Assembly (NCBI GenBank): GCA_027459485.1 | Contig: DAIDIG010000001.1 | Coordinates: 124,001 to 188,000, forward strand | Direction: 5' to 3' | Length of the DNA: 64,000 nucleotides | From: Bdellovibrionales bacterium | GTDB taxonomy: Bacteria > Bdellovibrionota > Bdellovibrionia > Bdellovibrionales > UBA1609 | Shown: piece by piece, positions 48,007-57,534 of the stretch | How the letters are laid out: the number at the start of each line of letters is the position of its first letter | Numbering within the stretch: position 1 is the stretch's first letter | Translations under genes and position numbers: made by a program | Notes under the pieces: model-generated | Told to the model about the DNA's origin: nothing | Databases searched by the model: none | The model's input: the letters and a program-made list of their open reading frames with translations, nothing else

Positions 48007-50289
48007 TCACATCTCCGTGTAAGCCTGGGCCTCGAGAGCGGTGAGTGCGATCGTGTTGACGATGTCATTTTCGGTGCACGTTCGTTGTAGAACGTTCGCC
48101 GGTTTGCGCACCCCGAGCAGAAACGGACCGAGAATTTCGCCGCCGCCAAGCTGCTGGACGAGCTTGTACGAAATATTACTCGCGTCGAGGTTCGGAAAGA
48201 CCAAAATGTTCGCGCCGTTTTTGATTTCGCAAAACGGAAAAATTCGCCGCACGATCTCAGGGCTGACTGCCGTATCGGCTTGCATCTCGCCGTCGACAAT
48301 CAATTCGGGGTGACGCTCCTTTACAATTCGCGCGGCTTCGCGCATTTTTTGCGGCGACTCGAATTCGGCCGCGAAGTTCGTAAAGCTCAGCATGGCAATG
48401 CGCGGTTCAATTTTAAAATATTGCGCCACGCGTGCGACATAGACGGCTACGGAGGCCAATTGTTCAGCCGTCGGGTTTACGTTGACTGTGGTGTCGGTGA
48501 AAAACAAAACGCGATCTTGCACAAGCAGTATATTCACGCCGGCCGCGACCTGCCCGCGGCCGGTGCCGATCACCTGCAGTATCGGTCGCACACAATTTGA
48601 ATAGTTATTGACCGCACCACTAACCGAACCATGGGCATCGCCGAGACGCACCGCCATTGCGGCGAAATAATAGGGGTCGGCCATCAGACGTTCGGCTTCG
48701 GCGAACAACACGCCTCGGCGTTTGCGTTGATCGTAAAGCGCTTTCACATAGCGTTCGTAATCTTTATGAATCGACGGTTGAACGATTGGGACTTCATGCA
48801 AATTTTCAAGATCCAGTTCTTTGATCTTTTCACGGATCACGTCGGGGTAACCCAGAAGTACAGGGCGAATGATCCGCTCGCGCACGACTGAACTGACGGC
48901 TTTCAAAACTTTTGTCGACTGCCCTTCGGGGAACATAATTATCGGCACATCCGTTTTCATCGATTGCGCTTTGGTGCGAATGCGATTGATGACGGAGCGA
49001 ACGAAACCGCGCGATACGCTGCCTAATGATTCGAGTTTTTCGCGATAGGCTTTGAAATCTTCGATCGGCTTTTGCGCGACACCTGAATCCATCGCCGCTT
49101 GCGCGACGGCGGGAGCGACGTTCAACAGCACGCGCGGGTCAAACGGTTTCGGAATAATATAATCGGGGCCGAAATGAAAATGCCGGTTCGAGTAGGCCGC
49201 GGCCACGCTGTCGGGCACATCCTGTCGCGCGAGATCGGCGAGTGCGTGCACGGCGGCGAGTTTCATCTCTTCGTTGATGGTTGTGGCTTGCGTGTCGAGC
49301 GCTCCGCGAAATATCGACGGAAAGCCCAATACGTTATTCACTTGGTTCGGAAAATCGGATCGCCCGGTTGCAATTATCACATCGGGCCGCGCCGCTTTGG
49401 CGTCGTCGGGCAAAATCTCCGGATCGGGGTTGGCCATCGCAAACACGATCGGCTTCGCCGCCATTTTCTTAAGCATGTCGGGTGTCACGGCATTGGCTAC
49501 ACTCAGGCCAACAAAGACATCGGCGCCTTCAAGCGCTTCTTTTAATGTGCGCAATTTGGTTTCGACCGCAAACAGCGACTTGTAGGGGTTCATGCCGTCC
49601 GTTCGGCCTTTATATACGACGCCTTGCGAATCGCACATGATGATGTTTTTCTGTTGTACGCCGAGCTTCATGAAAATTTTCGCGCACGATATTGCGGCGG
49701 CACCGGCTCCGTTGAACACCACTTTCACTTTGCTTAGTTTACGTTTGGTAAGTTCGCACGCGTTCAGTAGGGCCGCTCCCGAAATAATTGCGGTGCCGTG
49801 TTGGTCGTCGTGAAATACGGGGATCGTTAGCGACTTCTTCAATTCTTCTTCAATGTAAAAACACTCAGGCGCCGCGATGTCTTCAAGGTTAATGCCGCCG
49901 AATGTCGGTTCGAGCGCTTTAACCGCAGCGATAAACTCATCCGGATTTTTTGCATTCATTTCGATGTCGAAAACGTCAATTCCGGCGAATTGCTTGAACA
50001 AGACGCCTTTGCCTTCCATGACAGGTTTGGCGGCGAGTGGGCCAATATTACCCAGACCTAAAACGGCTGTGCCATTTGAGATCACCGCGACCAAGTTGCC
50101 TTTGGTCGTGTACTTGTAAACGTCAGAAGGGTTGCGGGCGATTTCGATACAGGGCGCCGCGACGCCCGGCGAGTAAGCGAGTGACAGTGCGTATTCTGTG
50201 TCACATTTTTTGCTTGAGTGAACGTCGACTTTGCCCGGCTTACCTTCTGAGTGATAATCCAGTGCGGCTTTGGCGATATTTTTATCCAT
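48007..50289 (-). CDS. maeB: NADP-dependent malic enzyme fused to phosphotransacetylase-like domain (MaeB type)
   Basis: 760-residue cytosolic enzyme that decarboxylates malate to pyruvate with NAD(P)H formation. The N-terminal malic enzyme half (1-about 425) has [21 protein letters not shown] and the nucleotide motif [11 protein letters not shown]. The C-terminal half (about 430-760) is a phosphotransacetylase-like domain, regulatory in known MaeB proteins, with MFPEGQS and the NCVRPILQ region. Length and order are normal for MaeB. Start ATG has GAGGT upstream. Divergent from the thiolase gene. Confidence 0.95.
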   Translation of the reverse strand: MDKNIAKAALDYHSEGKPGKVDVHSSKKCDTEYALSLAYSPGVAAPCIEIARNPSDVYKYTTKGNLVAVISNGTAVLGLGNIGPLAAKPVMEGKGVLFKQFAGIDVFDIEMNAKNPDEFIAAVKALEPTFGGINLEDIAAPECFYIEEELKKSLTIPVFHDDQHGTAIISGAALLNACELTKRKLSKVKVVFNGAGAAAISCAKIFMKLGVQQKNIIMCDSQGVVYKGRTDGMNPYKSLFAVETKLRTLKEALEGADVFVGLSVANAVTPDMLKKMAAKPIVFAMANPDPEILPDDAKAARPDVIIATGRSDFPNQVNNVLGFPSIFRGALDTQATTINEEMKLAAVHALADLARQDVPDSVAAAYSNRHFHFGPDYIIPKPFDPRVLLNVAPAVAQAAMDSGVAQKPIEDFKAYREKLESLGSVSRGFVRSVINRIRTKAQSMKTDVPIIMFPEGQSTKVLKAVSSVVRERIIRPVLLGYPDVIREKIKELDLENLHEVPIVQPSIHKDYERYVKALYDQRKRRGVLFAEAERLMADPYYFAAMAVRLGDAHGSVSGAVNNYSNCVRPILQVIGTGRGQVAAGVNILLVQDRVLFFTDTTVNVNPTAEQLASVAVYVARVAQYFKIEPRIAMLSFTNFAAEFESPQKMREAARIVKERHPELIVDGEMQADTAVSPEIVRRIFPFCEIKNGANILVFPNLDASNISYKLVQQLGGGEILGPFLLGVRKPANVLQRTCTENDIVNTIALTALEAQAYTEM

Positions 50290-50362
50290 GGGTGAGTTTA
50301 CCTCTTCGACCCCCCTATGATACGGTTTAGTTCTCAGCTGTCAAAGTCTAACGGGAGCCATT

Positions 50363-51706
50363 ATGAATACAGATCGCGATGTGGTGATAATTGACGGAAT
50401 CCGCACGCCGTTCTCAAAAGCCGGAGCGGATTTGAAAGACGTTCACGCCGCTGACCTTGGGACGCGCGCCTTGAGCGAATTGCTCGCGCGCACCGAAGTG
50501 GACGTTAAAGAAATCGATGAAGTGATTATCGGCAACACCGGCAGCCCAGCCGATGCCGTCAACATTTCGCGCGTCATCGCTCTACGCTCGGGGGTGCCGC
50601 TCAAAACATCGGCCTATACCGTGCATCGCAATTGCGCATCGGCACTCGAGTCGATCTCAAGCGGGTTTGATAAAATTCGCAGCGGCACGCTCGATGTGGT
50701 GGTGGCGGGTGGGGCTGAAAGCATGTCAAAAATGCCGATTATGGTGCCGCCGAAAATTCAAAATATCTTGAACAAATTGTTCACGGCTCGGGGGCCTTCG
50801 CAAGCTTTGCCGCTTCTTGCCAAACTATTCAATGCTGATCTTAAGCAAATCAAAGCGCTTTTGACGGCCAATCAAAAAGACGATTTTTTTCCGCAAATTG
50901 CCGTCGTGCAGGGGCTGACCGATCCGTTTGTCGGCATCAACATGGGCCAAACGGCTGAAATTCTCGCCAAAGAATTCGGCATTTCACGCGAAACGCAAGA
51001 TCGGTTTGCGCTGCGCTCGCACCAGCGCGCCGTTGCCGCAACAAAAGACGGCAAACTTAAAAGCGAAATTGCGCCTGTCTTTTTACCTCCCGATTTTAAG
51101 AAGATTGTTTCGAACGACGTCGGCCCGCGTGAAAGCCAAACGATGGAGCAGCTCGGTAAGTTGAAGCCGTTTTTTGATCGCAAGTACGGCTCTATCACTG
51201 TCGGCAACGCGTGCCCGATTACGGATGGAGCGGCGATGGTTCTGATCGCGAGTCGCGAAAAAGCGCGTGCACTGGGCCTAAAACCGCGTGCAAAAATTTT
51301 ATCTTACGCGTTCGCCGGCCTCGAGCCTGAGCGAATGGGGCTTGGCCCGGCTTACTCGACACCGATTGCACTTAAACGCGCCGGCCTCAATCTAAAAGAT
51401 ATGGATTTGGTCGAGCTCAACGAAGCGTTCGCCGCCCAAGTCATCGCGTGCCAAAATGCAATGGCCAGCAAAAAATTCGCGCAAGAAAAACTGGGTCTGA
51501 ACGAAGCTGTTGGTGAAGTCGACGACAATAAGCTCAATGTCAACGGCGGTGCGATTGCACTCGGTCACCCTGTCGGTGCGACCGGCACCCGGCTCGTGTT
51601 GACGCTTATGAACGAGCTTGAGCGGCAAAATAAGCGCCTCGGTCTAGCCACTTTGTGCATCGGCGGCGGCCAGGGCGGCGCTATGGTGATCGAACGCGAA
51701 CATTAG
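50363..51706 (+). CDS. fadI: Acetyl-CoA acyltransferase (thiolase, FadI-like)
   Basis: 447 residues. It carries out the thiolytic step of beta-oxidation, or the reverse condensation. Nucleophile Cys91 is in VHRNCASALES. The GHPVGATG His motif and the C-terminal LCIGGGQGGA with the second Cys are present. Length fits FadI/FadA-type thiolases. Start ATG follows GGGAG. It precedes the FadJ-type gene by 45 bp, which supports the FadI name and a trifunctional complex. Confidence 0.95.
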   Translation: MNTDRDVVIIDGIRTPFSKAGADLKDVHAADLGTRALSELLARTEVDVKEIDEVIIGNTGSPADAVNISRVIALRSGVPLKTSAYTVHRNCASALESISSGFDKIRSGTLDVVVAGGAESMSKMPIMVPPKIQNILNKLFTARGPSQALPLLAKLFNADLKQIKALLTANQKDDFFPQIAVVQGLTDPFVGINMGQTAEILAKEFGISRETQDRFALRSHQRAVAATKDGKLKSEIAPVFLPPDFKKIVSNDVGPRESQTMEQLGKLKPFFDRKYGSITVGNACPITDGAAMVLIASREKARALGLKPRAKILSYAFAGLEPERMGLGPAYSTPIALKRAGLNLKDMDLVELNEAFAAQVIACQNAMASKKFAQEKLGLNEAVGEVDDNKLNVNGGAIALGHPVGATGTRLVLTLMNELERQNKRLGLATLCIGGGQGGAMVIEREH

Positions 51707-51751
51707 GCCCGCGGCTATGTCCGCGTGACGAATTCAACATCGAGGGGGAGC

Positions 51752-53911
51752 ATGAGCATCCAAGAAAGCATTCGATTTTCTAAGAACGGTGAAAGCAGCG
51801 ATATCGGTACAATTGAACTCGATCTGATCGGCGAAAAGGTCAATAAGCTCTCATCAGCTGTGATGTTTCGCCTGCGCGAAGTTCTCGAAGAAGTACAATC
51901 GTCTGGCGTCAAAGTCTGTGTGATTGTCTCTCGCAAACCAGGTATTTTTATCGCTGGGGCCGACATAGATGAAATAAAAAACCTCACGACCAAAGAAGGC
52001 TTTCGCGATGCAATCGGTAAGGCGCATACGATTTTCAATTTTCTCGAAGATATGCCAGTTGTCACCATTGCCGCGATCCATGGCGCGTGCCTCGGCGGTG
52101 GGTGCGAGATGTCGCTGGCGTGCGATTACCGCATAGCTTCAGACGACAAAAGTACGCGTATCGGCTTGCCTGAAATTCAGTTGGGTATTATCCCTGGGTT
52201 CGGCGGATGCGTGCGCCTACCCCGCGTTGTTGGGCTGCAAGCGGCGCTCGATATCATTCTGGCCGGCAAATCCGTCGATGCGAAGAAGGCTCTCAAAATC
52301 GGGTTGATCGACGAGGCTGTCCCGGCCGCGATTCTTGAAGCGCGGGCCTTTGCGTTGGCCCGTGAACTATTAGCGAAAGGCGCGAAGAAGCGAAAGAAGA
52401 GATTCTTGGCCAAAGGCGCAGTCGCGAAATTTCTCGAGTCGCCACTCGGCCGTCCAGTTGTATTTTCTCAGGCTAAAAAAGCCGTACTTAAACAGACAAA
52501 AGGGTTTTACCCGGCTCCGCTCAAAGCCCTCGATGTCATTCGCCGAACCTACGGTTCGTCGAACCGGGAACGCTCGCTAGAAGTCGAGATGGCGGGTTTT
52601 CTGGACGTTGGCGTCACCGACGTCAGCAAAAATTTGATCGGGCTATTTTTCTTAACCGAAGCGGTGAAAAAACAATCCGGCGTCAGCGACCCGAATGTCA
52701 AAGGCCGCGATGTTCGACATTTAGCTGTGCTCGGTGCGGGAGTCATGGGGGGAGGCATTGGATTTGTGGCCGCCGACAAAGGCGTTCATGTGCGGATGCG
52801 CGACATTTCAAACGAAGGTGTCGCGCTCGGCCTGCGTTCGGCGCACTCGCTTTGGCAAAAGTCTCTCCGAAAGAGAAAGATCGACAACTTCGAATTCAAA
52901 AGACGCTCGGCCTTTCTCACTGGCGGGACTGACTTTGCCGGCTTTCACCAAGCTGATGTCGTGGTCGAGGCCATTGTTGAAGACATGAACGTGAAAAAGA
53001 AAGCCATTGCCGAAGTCACGAGCCTGTGTAAACCCGATTGCGTCATCGCGACGAACACGTCTTCGCTCAGTGTCACCGAGATGGCAAAGGCGCATCCTAA
53101 CCCGAAAAACTTTCTCGGCATGCACTTTTTTAACCCCGTGAACATGATGCCGCTTGTAGAAGTGATTCGCGGTCCTGAGACAAGCGATGAAGCTGTCGCG
53201 ACGATTTTCAGCCTAGCAAAAAAAATGGGCAAAACTCCTGTTGTCGTGAAAGACGGGCCGGGTTTTCTAGTGAATCGATTGCTGCTACCCTACATGAGTG
53301 AAGCCTTGTTTTTGCTCGAAAACGGTATGTCAGTAGAGACTCTCGATCGCTATTACACGCATACGTTCGGCATGCCGATGGGGCCATGTCGGTTGATGGA
53401 TGAAGTCGGGCTCGACGTCGGTATGAAAGTGCTTAAGATATTTCATGAAACAATCGGTGAGCGTGTACAGGTCGCCGAGATTGCGAAAAATCTGACGTCG
53501 ACCGGTCGCCTCGGCAAAAAGAATAGCCGCGGTTTTTATCTCTACGACGAAAAAGGCAAGCAACTAGCAGCTGACCAAACGATTTATAAAGAACTTGGGC
53601 TCTCTTCGCCGAATGATGCCCTTGATAAAAAGGAATGCATTGAGCGGCCGATGTTCGCGATGGTGAATGAAGCCGCCCAAGCACTGCTCGGTGAGCATAT
53701 CGTCAACACTCCCGCTGACGTGGATCTCGCGATGATTATGGGCACTGGCTTCCCGCCATTTCGGGGTGGGCTATTGAAATGGGCCGATTCAATCGGCACT
53801 GAAAAAATAGTGTCTGAACTCGAAGTTTACGCCGCCAAATACGGGCGCCGTTTTAAACCGTTGCAACCGCTCGTCAATTTGGCTAATGCCAAGCGTGGAT
53901 TTTACGCTTAA
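51752..53911 (+). CDS. fadJ: Fatty-acid oxidation multifunctional protein (FadJ-like)
   Basis: 719 residues from ATG 51752 (GGGGGAGC before it). The N-terminal crotonase domain (1-about 190) has GACLGGGCEMSLACDYR; a middle linker follows; the 3-hydroxyacyl-CoA dehydrogenase domain from about 312 has GAGVMGGGIG and GMHFFNPVNMMPLVE; and a C-terminal dehydrogenase domain ends the protein. It carries both hydratase and dehydrogenase activities of beta-oxidation and likely forms a complex with the upstream thiolase. The residues KKRKKRFLAKGAVAKF in the linker are unusually basic. Confidence 0.95.
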   Translation: MSIQESIRFSKNGESSDIGTIELDLIGEKVNKLSSAVMFRLREVLEEVQSSGVKVCVIVSRKPGIFIAGADIDEIKNLTTKEGFRDAIGKAHTIFNFLEDMPVVTIAAIHGACLGGGCEMSLACDYRIASDDKSTRIGLPEIQLGIIPGFGGCVRLPRVVGLQAALDIILAGKSVDAKKALKIGLIDEAVPAAILEARAFALARELLAKGAKKRKKRFLAKGAVAKFLESPLGRPVVFSQAKKAVLKQTKGFYPAPLKALDVIRRTYGSSNRERSLEVEMAGFLDVGVTDVSKNLIGLFFLTEAVKKQSGVSDPNVKGRDVRHLAVLGAGVMGGGIGFVAADKGVHVRMRDISNEGVALGLRSAHSLWQKSLRKRKIDNFEFKRRSAFLTGGTDFAGFHQADVVVEAIVEDMNVKKKAIAEVTSLCKPDCVIATNTSSLSVTEMAKAHPNPKNFLGMHFFNPVNMMPLVEVIRGPETSDEAVATIFSLAKKMGKTPVVVKDGPGFLVNRLLLPYMSEALFLLENGMSVETLDRYYTHTFGMPMGPCRLMDEVGLDVGMKVLKIFHETIGERVQVAEIAKNLTSTGRLGKKNSRGFYLYDEKGKQLAADQTIYKELGLSSPNDALDKKECIERPMFAMVNEAAQALLGEHIVNTPADVDLAMIMGTGFPPFRGGLLKWADSIGTEKIVSELEVYAAKYGRRFKPLQPLVNLANAKRGFYA

Positions 53912-54001
53912 AGCGGATTGTATCGCTACTGGAGCTTGAACCCGGTTCCAGATTTGCATATAGAGTCCCTAACAGTGGGAGATTATCCTAGAGGGTACTA
54001 T

Positions 54002-54970
54002 ATGAAAAAGTTGATGACACTTTTCGCGTTGTTGTCCATTTCGTTTTCAGTCTTTGCCGTTGAACAGAGTTTTAATGTGAAGCCGGGTGAATTGCCGAGC
54101 GTAGTCGGTAAGGTAGTTTCGAACGGCCAACCGGTGGCCGGTTTACCGGTACAACTCGTAACGTCCGATGACGGAAACAAAACAACGGTGACGACCCAAA
54201 CACGACCAGACGGAACGTACCAATTTTATGAAATCCCTGAGGGTAAATATACGTTAAATGTTTTAGCTGGTGGCGATGAGACGAAGAGCTTCAAAGACAT
54301 TGATATTGACGGCCCGCAAACCACTCTTTCTGATGTCAACGTGACAACGGGCCAAATGGTGACTTCGCCAGGCAATTTCCGCATCGTTGTCGATGGGGCC
54401 ATTTACCGTGGAGCGCGCCCAGTCAATGAAGGCCAGGTTGAATGGCTGCGACAAAATTTGAAAGTGAAAACGATCATCGATTTGCAGGGTGGTGACCCGT
54501 GGTACGTCGCTGTATTCGAACCCGGAGAAAAGCAGTCTCAGCGAAATCTCGAAGAAAAGTGGGCCCAAACTGATAATCACATAACATGGATCAATAAACC
54601 GATGGATTCGGTCGGCGCCGTTCACTGCCGCGAAGCTCAGAGGATCAATCACATTCTCGACATCATCCGCGATCCTAAAAACCAACCCGTGTATATTCAT
54701 TGCGAGCACGGTAAAGACCGAACGGGTTTAATCGCCGCGCTGTACGAGAGTTTTTATGAAGAGCCAAATGTACCGCCGGCGGCTGCGCATGCTGAGATGA
54801 TAGCTGACGGCCACAATACATATGTCTGTGGCGCGATGGATACCTATTTTAACTTAGCCACCGCCGCACCCATGAGCCTTCACAAACTGGATAACCCCCA
54901 GTGCGACAAATTTAGTATCGACCCAAAAGCGACAGATACTGTGGGTAAGCTCGAAGCGCATCCGCTTTGA
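54002..54970 (+). CDS. Exported CX5R (tyrosine/lipid) phosphatase with N-terminal CnaB-like domain
   Basis: 322 residues from ATG 54002; the frame upstream to 53918 is not needed. Signal peptide MKKLMTLFALLSISFSVFA|V. A carboxypeptidase-regulatory/CnaB-like beta-sandwich (about 33-115) includes PVAGLPVQLVTSDDG and PDGTYQFYEIPEGKYTLNV. The phosphatase domain (about 125-300) has HCEHGKDRTG with nucleophile Cys234 and Arg240, the CX5R signature; GKDRTG is typical of the atypical lipid/Tyr phosphatases such as MptpB/LipA. It is therefore a secreted or periplasmic phosphatase. Substrate (protein, phosphoinositide or inositol phosphate) undetermined. Confidence 0.9.
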   Translation: MKKLMTLFALLSISFSVFAVEQSFNVKPGELPSVVGKVVSNGQPVAGLPVQLVTSDDGNKTTVTTQTRPDGTYQFYEIPEGKYTLNVLAGGDETKSFKDIDIDGPQTTLSDVNVTTGQMVTSPGNFRIVVDGAIYRGARPVNEGQVEWLRQNLKVKTIIDLQGGDPWYVAVFEPGEKQSQRNLEEKWAQTDNHITWINKPMDSVGAVHCREAQRINHILDIIRDPKNQPVYIHCEHGKDRTGLIAALYESFYEEPNVPPAAAHAEMIADGHNTYVCGAMDTYFNLATAAPMSLHKLDNPQCDKFSIDPKATDTVGKLEAHPL

Positions 54971-55013
54971 TCCGAATCGTTTAAAGATTAGACACCCGCC
55001 AATAGACATTGCA

Positions 55014-55034
55014 CCCGCCAAAACCGCAGGCGGG
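55014..55034 (+). terminator. Hairpin after phosphatase gene
   Basis: Perfect 6-bp stem CCCGCC/GGCGGG with a 9-base loop, about 43 bp after the stop. No T-run follows, so terminator function is uncertain. Confidence 0.3.
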
Positions 55035-55174
55035 CGTAAACCAAATTGTGGCACCTAGTCGATTATTTGTGCCAAGGATTTGCTCAAGTGCAACCAATTG
55101 CCTTTGAACGTCTCATACAGGGACTTCGGTTGGTCCAAAGTTTGCCTTATTAGTTTGGTAAGCGAGGAGACTTT

Positions 55175-55861
55175 ATGAAAACACTAACCGATACAACTAA
55201 AAGGACCTTGGGCATAATGCTTGCGGCACTCTCTATGGCCGCCTTGGCTGCCTGCTCAAAAAGCGGCGGCGGCACTTCGCTGAGTACGCGGTATGCGCGC
55301 GGTCCGGTGAACACCGGCAACCTAAGCCCAAATGGTATCGGCTTTAATGCCAGCACGGCCCACTGGGGGTGTATCTTTAATAGTAACACTCCAACTTTTA
55401 ATCCTATACTTCAGCAGTTCATGCCCAATGCCACTGACTTGGGGCAGGTCAATGCGGCCGAGCAAAGTTGCGCGAGTAACTCCACGGGAGTGGTGTTTGC
55501 AGGTGCAATTTCGCAAAGCACGGGCCAAGGTCAACTCGAGATGGTCATCATCGACCAGCTGTGCATCAGTTCAAACGGCACTCAATGCTATGCTCCCGTT
55601 TTTACGGTGTCGCCGGGCATGAGTGTTTCGGGTAACGGTCAATCGTATTCGACGCAATTTAGCGGCAGCTCCATACAAATCGTCGGCGAAGACAGCTACG
55701 GCGCGATCATCTTGCGCGGCAACGTTCAGAACGACCCGAACTTCGGTCAACAAAGCGTGTGGGAAGGCGAACTCGATTTCGCCAATAATCAAAACGCGGG
55801 CAGTTTTTCAGGTGTGTTCGGTAACTTCGTCATCCCACCGAATGACATCTTCACACAATAG
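55175..55861 (+). CDS. Small lipoprotein, unknown function
   Basis: 228 residues with lipobox LAAC|S at about residue 27. Ribosome-binding site GAGGAGA is upstream. A Gly/Ser start is followed by a beta-rich domain with cysteines at WGCIF, QSCAS, QLC and TQCYA; several are close enough to pair. No family recognised. It heads a three-gene run of small exported proteins (14 and 9 bp gaps). Confidence 0.75.
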   Translation: MKTLTDTTKRTLGIMLAALSMAALAACSKSGGGTSLSTRYARGPVNTGNLSPNGIGFNASTAHWGCIFNSNTPTFNPILQQFMPNATDLGQVNAAEQSCASNSTGVVFAGAISQSTGQGQLEMVIIDQLCISSNGTQCYAPVFTVSPGMSVSGNGQSYSTQFSGSSIQIVGEDSYGAIILRGNVQNDPNFGQQSVWEGELDFANNQNAGSFSGVFGNFVIPPNDIFTQ

Positions 55862-55874
55862 CGACGAGGGCCGT

Positions 55875-56297
55875 ATGAAACGCGCTGTGATCAAAAGTGC
55901 CATAATAGCCGGAATGATCTTTCAGGCAGCTGTGGTTTGGGGCACAGGATTTGATTCCTCGAACGGAATTGTGCCGTTTGTCTCTTGTCACGATGCGAGA
56001 TTGCAAGCCCGTCATGTCATTGTGACCGATCAAAAAGAATTAAAAGATTATTACCAGCTTAAAAAAATAAAACCTGGTATATATCCGACAAGTGAAATTC
56101 AGCGAGCTCGATTTGAAGCGCTCAACTTGATCCGTCAAGACAGGGACAATGCCAGACTGCAAGAATCAGTCATTTTAAATCATTGCTCGGTAACTGAGAC
56201 AGAAAGCACGCTTCATCGTTTGGAACATGTCTTCGACCGGTTGAATATTGAGCTAGCTGTTGCGCGATTTCAACATAACGATTCGCCGCTGAATTAA
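55875..56297 (+). CDS. Small exported protein, unknown function
   Basis: 140 residues from ATG 55875 (the frame further upstream is inside the previous gene). Probable signal peptide to about VVWG. Two cysteines (VSCHD, LNHCS). The C-terminal half is a long charged helix with a possible coiled coil. No family recognised. It lies between two other exported-protein genes. Confidence 0.65.
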   Translation: MKRAVIKSAIIAGMIFQAAVVWGTGFDSSNGIVPFVSCHDARLQARHVIVTDQKELKDYYQLKKIKPGIYPTSEIQRARFEALNLIRQDRDNARLQESVILNHCSVTETESTLHRLEHVFDRLNIELAVARFQHNDSPLN

Positions 56298-56306
56298 GGG
56301 GTCAAC

Positions 56307-56795
56307 ATGTCATTGCTTCGTTCAAAAACTACAGCCGCGATTCTGTTTGCGGTCATTGCTGTGATCTCGATGCCAGCAATTCAGGCCATAGCGGCCGAAA
56401 GCCCACGATACTATATTCAAAGTTCTCCCTTGCCGAGGCCAGAATACGTTCGAGATATTGCAAAAGCGCTGTCGCCGCGTCAATTCGAAATCTTCGGAGA
56501 CCAGCTCGGTTCGCTCACGGATTTGCCGAAGACCAAAGCGGCGCTTGAACTTTGGGCTAAAAAAGTGCCGGACGGCGTGGTTATTATCTGGAACCCAAAC
56601 CGTATCGAGCAGCAATTCGGTTTTTCATCTCTCATGCGTACGATTGAGTCCCTCGGCAAAGTGGCGGTTATCATGGTTGGCTTTCATTCGCCGAGCCCAG
56701 CTGTAAAGAAGGTGAGCCCGATTTACAAGACTTACGCAACTGACTGCAACTTGATGCTCAATTGGACGGACCTAAACCGTAATACCGAAAGATAG
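56307..56795 (+). CDS. Small exported protein, unknown function
   Basis: 162 residues with signal peptide cleaved near AIAA|E (about residue 30). Mixed alpha/beta, with an LPKTKAALELWAKKVPDGVVIIWNPNR segment suggestive of a small alpha/beta fold. One Cys near the end (DCNLM). No family recognised. It ends 2 bp from the convergent FliG-like gene. Confidence 0.65.
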   Translation: MSLLRSKTTAAILFAVIAVISMPAIQAIAAESPRYYIQSSPLPRPEYVRDIAKALSPRQFEIFGDQLGSLTDLPKTKAALELWAKKVPDGVVIIWNPNRIEQQFGFSSLMRTIESLGKVAVIMVGFHSPSPAVKKVSPIYKTYATDCNLMLNWTDLNRNTER

Positions 56796-56796
56796 T

Positions 56797-57486
56797 TTAA
56801 GCCGCCGACTTACGAAGTTTTTCTTGTAGCTCAGCAAGATCGGATTTCAGCTTCGAATTTTCATCCAACAATTCGCGCAACTTATTTTGAAGCGCGAGAA
56901 TCTGCTCGGCCGTTAAAGCTCTCGATGGTGCCGGTTTCGTCGTTGCGGCAGGTCTTTGTTTTTCAGTTTTTGCCCCGGGGTTTTCGGCAATCGCCACGGC
57001 CGTACCGCCACCTGACACCAGCTTCTCTTCATAATTTTCAGGTATCGCAAACTGCGGAGCGAATTTTTCGACGCGAAGGTAGCCTTGGCTGATCATCGTG
57101 CGGGTCTCTTGCAATATTTTGAGAAACGCCGCTGTGATTTCAGCTTCGCTCGGCGTTTTTGCGTTGAAAATATCTTCGAGGTTTCGCTTCTGCGCGTGCG
57201 TGAACGTTTTCAAAAATCGTGCGCTTTGTTCTTGGCTGAGTCCATGCATGGCTGTCGCGATCGTGAGAACCTGTAAACGTGAGAAAATATCCGCTACGGC
57301 ATTATCGTCCCAACTGAAGATACGTTCGACCGTCAGCATTTTCTCGCGCACGGCTTTCGCCCAACGTGGATCTTCGCTCTCGATCATATTTAAAAAATTG
57401 TCTTGTTTTTGCTTACCGCATGTCTCGATCAGTTGCAGCAGTTGAACAAATCCGCCGGCCCGTTGATAACGCAATAGAAGTCCCAT
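56797..57486 (-). CDS. FliG-like protein with C-terminal coiled coil
   Basis: 229 residues, cytosolic. Residues about 28-105 show the pattern of a FliG motor-switch/ARM-like domain: KQKQDNFLNMIESEDP, then AVREKMLTVERIFSWDD, and LTIATAMHGLSQEQSARFLKTF. There is no MotA-interaction charge cluster clearly seen. Residues about 165-229 are Pro/Ala then a leucine-heptad coiled coil (AEQILALQNKLRELLDENSKL). It is not a full FliG (usually ~330 residues). It may be a FliG-derived scaffold; no flagellar genes are near. Assignment moderate. Confidence 0.6.
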   Translation of the reverse strand: MGLLLRYQRAGGFVQLLQLIETCGKQKQDNFLNMIESEDPRWAKAVREKMLTVERIFSWDDNAVADIFSRLQVLTIATAMHGLSQEQSARFLKTFTHAQKRNLEDIFNAKTPSEAEITAAFLKILQETRTMISQGYLRVEKFAPQFAIPENYEEKLVSGGGTAVAIAENPGAKTEKQRPAATTKPAPSRALTAEQILALQNKLRELLDENSKLKSDLAELQEKLRKSAA

Positions 57487-57534
57487 AGGGGTTCCTTCGG
57501 TTATGTGCGGCCGAATCTTAAGTCCAGTCCAGGG

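Noticed and set aside
48007-50289. Malic enzyme/phosphotransacetylase as a novel fusion
   Set aside because: This is the normal MaeB architecture.
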